Positions 16,157 through 25,074 of a stretch of DNA of 64,000 nt are shown in pieces (the stretch's first letter is position 1; the number at the start of each line of letters is the position of its first letter). This DNA is from Sphaerisporangium dianthi (lineage in GTDB: Bacteria > Actinomycetota > Actinomycetes > Streptosporangiales > Streptosporangiaceae). The DNA is taken from positions 254,794-318,793 of the forward strand of contig NZ_JBHSFP010000007.1 of the NCBI RefSeq assembly GCF_042654065.1, read 5' to 3'. Below the pieces are notes generated by a model that was not told where the DNA came from, did no database searches, and worked only from the letters and a program-made list of their open reading frames with translations. Both the position numbers and the translations under genes were made by a program.

Positions 16157-17629
16157 CTACTCGGAGCGCGCCGGCGACGGCTGCTCGACCCGGCTGTGAC
16201 GCCGCCCGTAGGCGAAGTACAGCACGACGCCGACGGCCATCCAGATCACGAACCGCAGCCAGGTCTCGACCGGAAGGTTCAGCATCAGGTAGAGGCAGGC
16301 CAGGATGGACAGGATAGGCACCAGCGGCACCAGCGGTGTACGGAACGCGCGCGGCAGGTCGGGGCGGGTCCTGCGCAGGATCATCACCCCGGCCGAGACC
16401 AGCACGAAGGCGAACAGCGTGCCGATGTTGACCAGCTCGGCCAGCGCGGACAGCGGGATGAACCCGGCGAGCAACGCGGTGGCCACGCCGATGATGATCG
16501 TGATGCGGTAGGGCGTGCCGAATCTCGGGTGCACGGCGGCCAGGCCCCGGGGAAGCAGCCGGTCGCGGCTCATGGCGAAGAAGATGCGGCTCTGGCCGAG
16601 CATGAGGATCATCACGACCGTGGTCAGCCCGGCGAGCGCTCCGATGCTGATGATGGTCGCGAGCCAGTTCTGGCCGACGACGCGGAACGCGCCCGCGAGC
16701 GGGGCCGAGCGGCTGAGCCGGTCGTAGGGCTGCATCCCGACGACCACGAGCGAGACCGCGACGTACAGCAGGGTGCACAGGGCCAGGGAGGCGATGATGC
16801 CGATCGGCAGGTCGCGCTGCGGCTCGCGGGTCTCCTCGGCGGCGGTGGCCACCACGTCGAAGCCGATGAAGGCGAAGAAGACGACGGCCGCGCCCACGAA
16901 CACGCCGAGCACGCCGTAGGCGACCGGGGTGAGGCCGAAGATCACCTGGATCAGGGGCGCCTTGAGGCCGCCCACGGCCGGCGTCGGCTGCGCGTCCGGC
17001 ACGAAGGGGACGTAGTTGGCGCCCTTGACGAAGAACAGACCGGCGACGATGACCAGCAGCACCACCGCCACCTTGATCGTGACGATGACCAGGTTGAACC
17101 GGGCGGACAGCTTGATGCCGGCCACCAGCACGGCGGTCAGCGCGAGCACGACGACGACGGCGGGCACGTTGAACGTCGCGTGCTCCCCGGCGAAGGTGGC
17201 CGGCAGGTGCACGCCGAGCGCCGCCATCAGCTCGCTGAAGTACCCCGACCAGCCGACGGCGACGACCGCGGCGCCGAGGGCGAGCTCCAGCATCAGGTCC
17301 CAGCCGACGATCCACGCGGGGAACTCGCCGATGGTGGCGTAGGAGAAGGTGTACGCCGACCCCGCCACCGGCACGGTGGAGGCGAACTCGGCGTAGCACA
17401 GGGCCGCGAGGGCGCAGACGACGCCCGCGACCACGAACGACAGCGCGACGGCCGGGCCCGCGGTGTCGCGGGCGACCTGGCCGGTCAGGACGAAGATGCC
17501 GGTGCCGACGATCACGCCGACCCCGAAGACGGTCAGGTCGAGCGCGCTGAGACTGCGGCGGAGTCTGTGCTCCGGCGCCTCGGTGTCCTCGATCGACCGC
17601 TCCACCGACTTCGTCCGGAAGATCGACAT
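16157..17629 (-). CDS. APC-family amino acid permease (cationic amino acid transporter type)
   Basis: This 490-residue membrane protein has about 12-13 hydrophobic helices. The first contains FGVGVIVGTGIFVLTGQVA, the substrate-binding GxG(I/T)F loop of the APC superfamily, and FFAFIGFDVVATAAEETREPQRDLP is the conserved segment of the CAT subfamily (YfnA-like). It should import an amino acid using the proton gradient; the substrate cannot be told. The last two helices are paired and followed by a basic tail (YGRRHSRVEQPSP). The ATG at 17629 starts with a cytoplasmic MSIFRTKSVERSIEDTE, which is normal for the subfamily. It is not obviously in an operon. Confidence 0.9.
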   Translation of the reverse strand: MSIFRTKSVERSIEDTEAPEHRLRRSLSALDLTVFGVGVIVGTGIFVLTGQVARDTAGPAVALSFVVAGVVCALAALCYAEFASTVPVAGSAYTFSYATIGEFPAWIVGWDLMLELALGAAVVAVGWSGYFSELMAALGVHLPATFAGEHATFNVPAVVVVLALTAVLVAGIKLSARFNLVIVTIKVAVVLLVIVAGLFFVKGANYVPFVPDAQPTPAVGGLKAPLIQVIFGLTPVAYGVLGVFVGAAVVFFAFIGFDVVATAAEETREPQRDLPIGIIASLALCTLLYVAVSLVVVGMQPYDRLSRSAPLAGAFRVVGQNWLATIISIGALAGLTTVVMILMLGQSRIFFAMSRDRLLPRGLAAVHPRFGTPYRITIIIGVATALLAGFIPLSALAELVNIGTLFAFVLVSAGVMILRRTRPDLPRAFRTPLVPLVPILSILACLYLMLNLPVETWLRFVIWMAVGVVLYFAYGRRHSRVEQPSPARSE

Positions 17630-17733
17630 ACGCGAGCCCCTTGATCGTGACTGACCGCGAGAGGACGCCTTCCACGAAAGCGCAGACCATGCCTACCCCC
17701 GGCGGGGGTGAACATTCCTCCCGGGCGGCACGG

Positions 17734-17770
17734 CGTCCCCCCTGCCGGGGTCATGAGGCCCGGGGGGACG
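17734..17770 (-). terminator. hairpin downstream of dxs
   Basis: CGTCCCCCC (17734-17742) and GGGGGGACG (17762-17770) form a 9-bp GC-only stem with a 19-base loop that can pair internally. It begins 27 bases after the dxs stop and should separate dxs from the permease gene. Confidence 0.6.
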
Positions 17771-17796
17771 GCTCGCCGAGGTCACAGGGCTCGGGG

Positions 17797-19752
17797 TCAG
17801 TGTGCGGGGTCGCGTTCGAGCACGGCCGAACGGCCGGCCACCGCCCCGGTGATCTCGCGGGCGAGGTCCTGGCCGGTGAGGCCGACCTCGGCGAGGATCT
17901 TCGGCCGCTTGGCGTGGTCGAGGAACCGCTGCGGGATGCCGAACGTGCGCACCGGGACGTCGACGCCGGCGTCCCTTAGCAGGCGGGCGACGGCGTCCCC
18001 GACCCCGCCGACCCGGCCGTTGTCCTCCACGACGGCGACGAGCCGGTGGGCCGCGGCGGCGTCGGCCAGGGCCTCGTCCAGCGGCTTGACCCAGCGCGGG
18101 TCGACCACGGTGGCCGAGATGCCCTGCGCGTCCAGCAGCACGGCGGCGTCCAGGGCGACCTGCGCCATCGGCCCGGCCGCGATCAGCAGCACGTCGGCGT
18201 CCTCGCCGCCCGCGCGCAGGACGTCCATGCGGCCGAGCCGGCCGGTGGCGGGGATCTCGGCGCCGACGGCTCCCTTGGGGAAGCGCACCACGGTCGGGCC
18301 GTCGTCGACCTCGACGGCCTCGGCGAGCAACTCGCGCAGCCGGGCGCCGTCGCGCGGCGCGGCGATCGACAGCCCGGGGACGACCTGGAGGATGGACATG
18401 TCCCACATGCCGTTGTGGCTGGCCCCGTCGTCACCGGTGACCCCGGCGCGGTCGAGCACGACGGTGACCGGCAGGCGGTGCAGGGCGACGTCCATGAGGA
18501 GCTGGTCGAAGGCCCGGTTGAGGAAGGTGGCGTAGATGGCGACCACGGGGTGCAGCCCGCCGAGTGCCAGGCCCGCGGCGCTGGTGAGGGCGTGCTGCTC
18601 GGCGATGCCGACGTCGTAGATGCGGTCGGGGTAGGCGTCGGCGAAGGCGGCCAGGCCCGTGGGGTGGAGCATGGCCGCGGTGATGGCCACGATGTCGCGG
18701 CGCTCGGCGCCGAGGCGCACGAGCTCCTGGCCGAAGACGTTGGTCCAGCTGTGCGGCTTGGGCTGCTCTTCGCCGGTGAGCGGGTCGAACGGCTGGGGCG
18801 AGTGGAAGCGGTCCTCGTCGTGGTTCTCGGCGTGGGAGAAGCCGTGGCCCTTGGTGGTGAGGACGTGCACGATGACCGGCCCGCGGAAGTCGCGGGCCTT
18901 GCGCAGGGCGGCCTCGACGGCCTGCTCGTCGTGACCGTCGATCGGGCCGACGTACTTCAGGCCGAGGTCCTCGAACATCACCTGCGGGGCGAGGATGTCC
19001 TTGACGCCCTTCTTGACGCCGTGCAGCGTCTCGTACAGCGGGGGGCCGACCATGGGCACCCGGCTGAGGTTGCGCTTGACGGACTCGAGGAGGTCCTCGT
19101 ACTTCTGCGTCATGCGCAGGGACGACAGGTGGGAGGCCAGGCCTCCGATGGTGGGCGAGTAGGACCGGCCGTTGTCGTTGACCACGATCACCAGGGGCAG
19201 GTCGGGGTCCTTGGCGTGGCCGGCGATGTTGTTGAGCGCCTCCCAGGCCATGCCGCCGGTCAGGGCGCCGTCGCCGATGACCGCGACGACGGTGCGGTCG
19301 GTCTCGCCGCGCAGCTTGTACGCCTTGGCGAGCCCGTCGGCGTAGGACAGGGCGGTCGAGGCGTGGGAGTTCTCGATGACGTCGTGGTCGGACTCGGCCT
19401 GGCACGGGTAGCCGGACAGGCCGCCCTCCTGGCGCAGGGTGGTGAAGTCGGCCGACCGGCCGGTGAGCATCTTGTGGACGTAGGCCTGGTGGCCGGTGTC
19501 CCACAGGATGCGGTCGCGCGGGGAGTCGAAGACGCGGTGCAGGGCGATGGTCAGCTCGACGACCCCGAGGTTCGGGCCGAGGTGGCCGCCGAAACGCGAG
19601 GTGGTGGACACCAGCAGGTCGCGGATCTCCGCGGCCAGGACGACCAGCTCACCGGCTTCCAGGCGCTTGAGATCACCCGGACCCTTCACCGATTCCAACA
19701 GGTCGGCCTTCTCCGCGCCCGAACCTTCGGTTCGCTGGGTCCGCTCGCTCAC
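17797..19752 (-). CDS. dxs: 1-deoxy-D-xylulose-5-phosphate synthase
   Basis: Dxs joins pyruvate and glyceraldehyde 3-phosphate, the first step of the MEP route to isoprenoids, using thiamine diphosphate. The 651-residue product has the TPP motif GDGALTGGMAWEALNN (residues 160-175), the conserved SRFGGHLGPNLGVVELT near the N-terminus, and the second-half transketolase blocks DVGIAEQHALTSAAG and DRAGVTGDDGASHNG. The GTG at 19752 has GGAGGAG nine bases upstream; the typical Dxs start (LLESVKGPGDLKRL) lies 17 residues inside, so the lead of about 17 residues is specific to this lineage. A terminator hairpin follows the stop. Confidence 0.96.
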   Translation of the reverse strand: MSERTQRTEGSGAEKADLLESVKGPGDLKRLEAGELVVLAAEIRDLLVSTTSRFGGHLGPNLGVVELTIALHRVFDSPRDRILWDTGHQAYVHKMLTGRSADFTTLRQEGGLSGYPCQAESDHDVIENSHASTALSYADGLAKAYKLRGETDRTVVAVIGDGALTGGMAWEALNNIAGHAKDPDLPLVIVVNDNGRSYSPTIGGLASHLSSLRMTQKYEDLLESVKRNLSRVPMVGPPLYETLHGVKKGVKDILAPQVMFEDLGLKYVGPIDGHDEQAVEAALRKARDFRGPVIVHVLTTKGHGFSHAENHDEDRFHSPQPFDPLTGEEQPKPHSWTNVFGQELVRLGAERRDIVAITAAMLHPTGLAAFADAYPDRIYDVGIAEQHALTSAAGLALGGLHPVVAIYATFLNRAFDQLLMDVALHRLPVTVVLDRAGVTGDDGASHNGMWDMSILQVVPGLSIAAPRDGARLRELLAEAVEVDDGPTVVRFPKGAVGAEIPATGRLGRMDVLRAGGEDADVLLIAAGPMAQVALDAAVLLDAQGISATVVDPRWVKPLDEALADAAAAHRLVAVVEDNGRVGGVGDAVARLLRDAGVDVPVRTFGIPQRFLDHAKRPKILAEVGLTGQDLAREITGAVAGRSAVLERDPAH

Positions 19753-19924
19753 GGAATCATCTCCTCCGCCTTTTACCGACGCGCATCGAGTCTATTCACC
19801 TGAGGGCCTCACCCCTCCTGCTCGCCCCAGGGTCCCACCCCTGCGGCGCCCTTTGGGACATGCTCGTGAAACCTCCACAACTTGTCCACATTAGATCGGT
19901 TTTACGTCGAGTGCGCAGCTCGCG

Positions 19925-19930
19925 TACCCT
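19925..19930 (+). promoter_or_regulatory. -10 element of the first metallopeptidase gene
   Basis: TACCCT ends nine bases before the ATG at 19940 and there is no ribosome binding site, so the message is likely leaderless or has a leader of one or two bases. Confidence 0.45.
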
Positions 19931-19939
19931 CGCGGGATC

Positions 19940-20731
19940 ATGCGAACGTGCACCCTGGTCATCCTTTTCGCCCTGATCGCGAGTCTGCTGTTCGGCGGCG
20001 CGCCCGCCCAGGCCGCCCAGGCCGCCTACCCGGTCACGAACGCGGATGCCCTGACCAGGAGCCCGCTGTACGCCACCGGCCGCCTGCCGTGGGCCTCCTG
20101 CCCCGAGCGGCCGGTGCGGGCCGGCGACGTCGCCTCCGTGCGCGCCTACCTGGCGCCGCTGGTGCGGTGCCTGGGCGCCGTGTGGTCGGTCCAGCTCCAA
20201 AGAGCCCGGATACCGTTCAGCATGCCGCGTGTGAGGTTCATCACCAGGCCTCAGCGGGCGTGCGGCGGAAAGTGGCGCAAGGACGTGCAGGCGCTCTACT
20301 GCAACGGCGACCACCAGATCACCCTGCTGCTGGACCAGGGAGTCGTGGACACGCCCGAGGACCTGTTCCTGCTTGACGTGATCGCCCACGAGTTCGGCCA
20401 CCACGTGCAGAACCTGTCGGGCATCACGCGCGCCTACGACGGGCTGGACAGCCGCGGCAAGGCCGAGGCCGTCGAGCAGACCCGCCGGCACGAGCTGCAG
20501 GCCGAGTGCCTGGCCGGGGTCTTCATCGGCGGCGTCTGGCCCTCGCTGAAGCGCGGCCGCGGCGACTGGAAGGACCTGCTCGACGCCGGCCGCCGCTCCG
20601 GCGACGAGAACTCCTACGTGCGCGACCACGGCAAGGGCGCCAACATCGCCGCCTGGCTGGACCGCGGGTTCCGCGCCGCCTCGCCCTCCGTCTGCAACAC
20701 CTGGACCGCCTCCGCCGCCGCGGTCGCCTAG
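19940..20731 (+). CDS. secreted neutral zinc metallopeptidase
   Basis: The 263-residue protein has a signal peptide (hydrophobic core 4-20, cleavage near AQA about residue 25). The zinc site is HEFGHH (His150, Glu151, His154) with Glu189 in the helix HELQAECLAG as the third ligand, which is the pattern of the YpfJ-type putative neutral zinc metallopeptidases. Four Cys residues in the mature part (Cys54, Cys77, Cys108, Cys121) and one near the end probably form disulfides outside the cell. The substrate is unknown. A closely related gene follows 103 bases downstream in the same direction, so the pair arose by tandem duplication. Confidence 0.88.
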   Translation: MRTCTLVILFALIASLLFGGAPAQAAQAAYPVTNADALTRSPLYATGRLPWASCPERPVRAGDVASVRAYLAPLVRCLGAVWSVQLQRARIPFSMPRVRFITRPQRACGGKWRKDVQALYCNGDHQITLLLDQGVVDTPEDLFLLDVIAHEFGHHVQNLSGITRAYDGLDSRGKAEAVEQTRRHELQAECLAGVFIGGVWPSLKRGRGDWKDLLDAGRRSGDENSYVRDHGKGANIAAWLDRGFRAASPSVCNTWTASAAAVA

Positions 20732-20820
20732 AACCGCGGCGGGCCGCCGGACGCGGGCGTCCCCCGGCGGGCCGGTCTGCGATCTGCCTCGTTTGTCGGC
20801 TCTTACGCGCACATAGCGGC

Positions 20821-20826
20821 TACTCT
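20821..20826 (+). promoter_or_regulatory. -10 element of the second metallopeptidase gene
   Basis: TACTCT ends eight bases before the GTG at 20835 with no Shine-Dalgarno sequence. The second copy therefore seems to have its own promoter and a leaderless GTG start. Confidence 0.5.
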
Positions 20827-20834
20827 CCTCTGCT

Positions 20835-21647
20835 GTGATCAGTCGAAAGCGCTCCACCACGCTGTCGGCCGGACTACTGACGGCTCTGTGTCTCGCGGCC
20901 TCGACGCACGGCGCCCCCGCGGCCGCGGCCTCCTACCCGGTCAACCGCGCCGCCCTGACCCGCAGTCCCCTCTACACCTCCGGCAGGCTTCCCACGGCGG
21001 ACTGCCCGGAGAAGCCCGTGACGCCGGGCAGCGTGAGCTCCGCCAGGAGGTACGTGCTGCCGCTGCTGGACTGCCTCGGCGAGGCGTGGAAGGCCCAGCT
21101 CGCCAAGGCGCGCATCCGCTTCTCCAAGCCCGGTGTGCAGTTCATCACCCGGCCGGGGCGCGTCTGCGGTCACAAGTGGCCGAAGAACGCCCAGGGGCTG
21201 TACTGCCCCTCGCAGCGGCGGATCGTCATCATGCTCGACAAGCACCTCACCGAGCAGGCCGAGGACCTGTTCCTGCTGGACGTGATCGCCCACGAGTACG
21301 GGCACCACGTGCAGAACCTGGCCGGCATCGAGGCGGCGTTCAACAGCCTGACCTACCGCGGCAAGCCGGAGTACTACGAGCAGTACCGCAGGCTCGAACT
21401 GCAGGCCGAGTGCCTCGCCGGGGCCTTCGTGGGCAGCATCTGGAACTCTCTGGACCGCACCTCCGACGACTGGGACTACCTGCTGGAGGCCACCCGCGAG
21501 AGCGGCGACGAGCGCGCGAAGGTGCGCGACCACGGCAAGGGACGCAACATCGCCAACTGGCTGAGCCGCGGCTTCAAGGCCGCCGGCCCCGGCGCCTGCA
21601 ACACCTGGGCCGCCGGTGCCGCGATGGTGGCCTCCACCCCCGCCTAG
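20835..21647 (+). CDS. secreted neutral zinc metallopeptidase (tandem paralogue)
   Basis: The 270-residue protein aligns by eye along its whole length with its upstream neighbour: LTRSPLYTSGRLP, VQFITRPGRVCG, EDLFLLDVIAHEYGHHVQNL, LELQAECLAG and KVRDHGKG all recur. Zinc ligands are His153, His157 and the Glu of LQAEC; Glu154 is the catalytic base. A signal peptide is present (core about 9-22, cleavage near ASA or AAA about residue 32). The Cys positions are kept, so the disulfide pattern should be the same. The separate -10 box and diverged surface residues suggest that the copies are used under different conditions. Confidence 0.88.
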   Translation: MISRKRSTTLSAGLLTALCLAASTHGAPAAAASYPVNRAALTRSPLYTSGRLPTADCPEKPVTPGSVSSARRYVLPLLDCLGEAWKAQLAKARIRFSKPGVQFITRPGRVCGHKWPKNAQGLYCPSQRRIVIMLDKHLTEQAEDLFLLDVIAHEYGHHVQNLAGIEAAFNSLTYRGKPEYYEQYRRLELQAECLAGAFVGSIWNSLDRTSDDWDYLLEATRESGDERAKVRDHGKGRNIANWLSRGFKAAGPGACNTWAAGAAMVASTPA

Positions 21648-21680
21648 CGCGGCGCCCCCGTGCCACTCGCGTGGCGCAGG

Positions 21681-22886
21681 TCAGGATCCGACGCGGGCGA
21701 GGGCGTCCAGCGGGTCGGCGAGCACCTGGGCGAACGCCAGCTCCGCCGCGCCCACCAGCGTGGTGTCCTCGCCGAGCAGCGGCGTGCGCAGGCGCAGGCT
21801 CTCACGGCAGGCGCGCAGCACGTCGGTGGTGATGCGGCTGCGCACCTGCGCCGCCGCGCCCAGGTAGATCTCGCGCAACATGCCGCCGAAGATGACGATC
21901 TCGGGGTTGAAGATGTTCACGAGGTTGGCCACGCCGAGGCCGAGCCAGTCGCCCACGCGCGCCAGCGCCTCCTGGGCGACGACGTCCCCCCGGTCGGCGA
22001 CGTCGACGACGGCGCGCACGGCGTCGCGCCCGATCTGCGGGCCGAACCGGCCGGCCGCCTCCAGCAGCGCGCGCTCCCCCACCTCGGCCTCCAGGCAGCC
22101 GTGCGACCCGCAGCCGCAGGGCCGCCCGCCCGCGTTCACCACCATGTGGCCGACCTCGCCGCCGTAGCCGCCGTTCCCGCCGAGCAGCTGGCCTCCGGTG
22201 ATGATGCCGCCGCCGATGCCGACGTCCCCGTGCAGGTAGATGAGGTCTCGGCATCCGACGCCGACCCCGCGCGCCTGCTCGGCGAGCGCGCCGAGGTTGG
22301 CGTCGTTGCCGACGGCGACCGGCACCCCGAGCCCGAGCCTGCGTTCGAGCTCCTCGCCCAGGGGGATGTCCGCCACGCCCAGGTTGGGGCTGAAGCGGAC
22401 GAAGCCATCGGAACGGCGCACGCCACCGGCGAAGGCCGCGCCGGCGCCGACGCACACGGCGTCGGGACCGGTGTTCTTCAGCATCTGGCCGGTGAACGCG
22501 GCCAGGCGTTCCACCTCGTCCTCCATGACGAAGACGCCGCGCTCCCTGGTGGCCTCGCGCCGGTCGAGGACCACCCCGCCCAGCCCGACCCTGGCGGCCA
22601 CCAGGCGGTCGACGCCGATGTCGAACGCGAGCACGTACACGCGCGCCGACTCGGGACGCACCACCAGCGAGGGGCGTCCCGCCTTGCCGGTCTCTCTCGG
22701 CAGCTCCTCCCGCACCAGCCCCGCCGCCGTCAGGTCCGCGGTGAGGGCCATGATGGTGCTGCGGTTGAGCCCCATCCTGGTGGTCAGCTCGGCACGGGAG
22801 GTCGGGCCGTCCAGGTGGACGTGGCGCAGCAGGACGCCGAGGTTGTGGCGCCGGATCTCCTCCTGTGAGGGGCCCGCGCGCATCAT
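21681..22886 (-). CDS. ROK family transcriptional regulator (XylR/NagC type)
   Basis: The 401-residue protein has an N-terminal winged helix-turn-helix (about 8-70; SRAELTTRMGLNRSTIMALTADL is the reading head, only in part diagnostic) and a ROK sugar-kinase-like domain with the ATP or sugar loop FDIGVDRLVAARV and the zinc motif CGCGSHGCLEAEVG near residue 255. ROK repressors of this form control sugar uptake genes and release DNA when they bind the sugar. The gene is the last of four on the minus strand, 64 bases after the ABC permease gene, so it probably controls the transporter in its own operon. It could also be a constitutively placed global regulator. Confidence 0.9.
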   Translation of the reverse strand: MMRAGPSQEEIRRHNLGVLLRHVHLDGPTSRAELTTRMGLNRSTIMALTADLTAAGLVREELPRETGKAGRPSLVVRPESARVYVLAFDIGVDRLVAARVGLGGVVLDRREATRERGVFVMEDEVERLAAFTGQMLKNTGPDAVCVGAGAAFAGGVRRSDGFVRFSPNLGVADIPLGEELERRLGLGVPVAVGNDANLGALAEQARGVGVGCRDLIYLHGDVGIGGGIITGGQLLGGNGGYGGEVGHMVVNAGGRPCGCGSHGCLEAEVGERALLEAAGRFGPQIGRDAVRAVVDVADRGDVVAQEALARVGDWLGLGVANLVNIFNPEIVIFGGMLREIYLGAAAQVRSRITTDVLRACRESLRLRTPLLGEDTTLVGAAELAFAQVLADPLDALARVGS

Positions 22887-22950
22887 CGATGGTCCTTCGC
22901 CTGTTGCTCGTCCGGTCCGGGTGGGAGGTGAGGGGGCACCGGACCGTGGA

Positions 22951-24204
22951 TCACCTCAGCCCAGAGGCTGCCGCCCGCTTACGGGACAGCGCGTCCACGC
23001 CCGCGGCCAGCAGCAGCACCAGCCCTGTCACGATGTACTTCACGCTGGCGCTGTAGCCCATCAGGCCCATACCGTTGTTGATCACCGCGACCACGGCGCC
23101 GCCGAGGATGGCGTCCAGCACCCTGCCCTTGCCGCCGAACAGGCTCGTGCCGCCGATGACGGCGGCGCCGACCGCGAACAGCAGCACGTCGCTGCCGCCC
23201 GTGCTGGGGTCGACCGAGCTGGCCTGGGACGCCAGGATGATGCCGCCGATCGAGGCCATGCCGGAGCAGATGACGAAGGCGCTGACCCTGATGCGGTCCA
23301 CGTTGATGCCCGCCCGGCGGGCCGCCTCGGCGTTGCCGCCGACCGCGTAGATGTGGCGCCCGTAGGCGGTGCGGCGCAGGACGAACGTCCAGAAGATCAG
23401 CAGGGCGAGCACGATGGGCACGACGATCGGCACGCCCTTGAGCGACACGAGCAGCGCGTTGCGGCTGCGCTCGAGGTTGAGCGCGTAGACCGCGAGCCCG
23501 CCGAGGACCACCAGGGCGCCCACCCGGACGGCGATGAGGCCGAGCGGGTCGGCGGCGAGGCCGCGGCCGGCGCGGCGGCGCGCCCGCACGAGCTGGATGC
23601 CGGCGTACGCGACCACGCACACCGCGTACAGGATCCAGCCGAGGGCCGGCGGCAGGTACCTGTTCTCGATCGCGATGATGATCGGCTCGCGGATGGCGAT
23701 GTTGTTGCCCTCGTTGACGAGCACCAGCAGCAGGCCCTGGAAACCGAGGAAGGCCGCCAGGGTCACCACGAACGACGGTATGCCGACTTTGGCGACCAGC
23801 GTGCCCAGCAGGAAGCCGATCAGCACGCCGGTGCCGATCGAGGCGGGGATCGCCACGTACCAGGGCAGGCCCTGGCTCGTCAGCAGGACCGCGAGCACCG
23901 CCGCGCAGACGCCGCTGGTGTACCCCGCGGAAAGGTCGATCTCACCGAGCAGAAGGACGAACACCAGCCCCATGGCGATCACGCTGATCGCGGCGCCCTG
24001 GGTGAACAGGTTGGCGAAGTTGATCGCCGAGAGGAACACCGGCCGCAGCCACGCGAAGGCCGCGCAGAGCACGAGCAGCCCGAGGATGGCGGGCAGCGCG
24101 CCCATGTCGCCGCCCCGCACCCGGCCGATGTAGGCCCGGAAGTTGCCGCCGATGCTCGGAGGCGGCGCGGCTGTCTTCTGACCGGGAAGCGTCGTCGTGC
24201 TCAT
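22951..24204 (-). CDS. sugar ABC transporter permease (XylH/RbsC type)
   Basis: The 417-residue protein has about ten membrane helices. Family features include GEIDLSAGYTSG near residue 110 and the cytoplasmic coupling segment AVGGNAEAARRAGINVDRIR near 300. The ATG at 24204 overlaps the stop of the ATP-binding gene by four bases. The long hydrophilic loop near residues 215-235 (VRARRRAGRGLAADPLG) is typical of the xylose-type permeases, which have extra helices compared with RbsC. Together with the binding protein and ATPase it should import a pentose or similar sugar. The exact sugar is inference from family only. Confidence 0.9.
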   Translation of the reverse strand: MSTTTLPGQKTAAPPPSIGGNFRAYIGRVRGGDMGALPAILGLLVLCAAFAWLRPVFLSAINFANLFTQGAAISVIAMGLVFVLLLGEIDLSAGYTSGVCAAVLAVLLTSQGLPWYVAIPASIGTGVLIGFLLGTLVAKVGIPSFVVTLAAFLGFQGLLLVLVNEGNNIAIREPIIIAIENRYLPPALGWILYAVCVVAYAGIQLVRARRRAGRGLAADPLGLIAVRVGALVVLGGLAVYALNLERSRNALLVSLKGVPIVVPIVLALLIFWTFVLRRTAYGRHIYAVGGNAEAARRAGINVDRIRVSAFVICSGMASIGGIILASQASSVDPSTGGSDVLLFAVGAAVIGGTSLFGGKGRVLDAILGGAVVAVINNGMGLMGYSASVKYIVTGLVLLLAAGVDALSRKRAAASGLR

Positions 24205-24977
24205 GCGGTGACTCCGTTGAGGTTCTGCAGGCCGAGCTCGCCGCTGCGCCCGGAGGTGATCAGTTCGACGATCTGCGAGTGGGTGACGTCGGCCGTCTTC
24301 ACCTGCGCGGCCATGCGCCCGAGGTAGAGCGCAGCGACGCGGTCGGAGACGGCGAAGACGTCGTTCATGTTGTGCGAGATGAGGATCACGGCCAGGCCGT
24401 TGTCGGCGAGGCGGCGCACCAGCTCCAGCACCTGGGCGGTCTGGGCGACGCCCAGCGCGGCGGTGGGCTCGTCCAGGATGACGACCTTGCTGTTCCACAG
24501 CACGGCCTTGGCGATGGCCACCGTCTGCCGCTGGCCGCCGGACAGGCTCGACACGAGCTGGCGGATCGACTTGACGGTGCGGACCGAGAGGCTGTCGAGC
24601 GTCTTGGCCGCCATCTCCTCCATCGTCGCCTCGTCCAGGACCAGGCCGCTCTTCTTCTCACGGCCGAGGAACATGTTCTGGACGATGTCGAGGTTGTCGC
24701 AGAGCGCGAGGTCCTGGTAGACGATCTCGATGCCGAGCTCGGCGGCGTCGCGGGGGCTGGTGACGTGCACCGGCCGGCCGTCGAACAGGAATTCCCCTGC
24801 GTCGCTGGCGTAGGTGCCGCCGATGCACTTGACCATGGTGGACTTGCCCGCGCCGTTGTCGCCGACCAGCGCGGTGACCTCACCGGCGTAGGCGGAGAAG
24901 GCGACATCGTGCAGGACCTGCACGGGACCGAAGCTCTTGTCGAGCCCGCGGATCTCCAGGACGGGTTGGGATGACAC
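24201..24977 (-). CDS. sugar ABC transporter ATP-binding protein, single-domain
   Basis: This 258-residue ATPase has Walker A GDNGAGKST (residues 39-47), the Q-loop in EIVYQDLALCDNLD, the signature SSLSGGQRQ near 142, Walker B VVILDEPTAAL and the H-loop ISHNMNDVF. Many carbohydrate importers of this class (RbsA, XylG) have two fused ATPase halves of about 500 residues; this one has a single half and must act as a homodimer, as in the FrcA-type systems. The GTG at 24977 follows GAGGAG by 4-6 bases. It overlaps the permease start by four bases and is 97 bases after the binding-protein gene. Confidence 0.92.
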   Translation of the reverse strand: MSSQPVLEIRGLDKSFGPVQVLHDVAFSAYAGEVTALVGDNGAGKSTMVKCIGGTYASDAGEFLFDGRPVHVTSPRDAAELGIEIVYQDLALCDNLDIVQNMFLGREKKSGLVLDEATMEEMAAKTLDSLSVRTVKSIRQLVSSLSGGQRQTVAIAKAVLWNSKVVILDEPTAALGVAQTAQVLELVRRLADNGLAVILISHNMNDVFAVSDRVAALYLGRMAAQVKTADVTHSQIVELITSGRSGELGLQNLNGVTA

Positions 24978-25074
24978 GTTGCTCCTCAGAGATTGACGGT
25001 ACGCCACGCGCACCCCGGCGGGGAGGCCCCTTGTGGAGGCCTCCCCGGAGCGCGAGCCGTATCGGACCTGGGTC

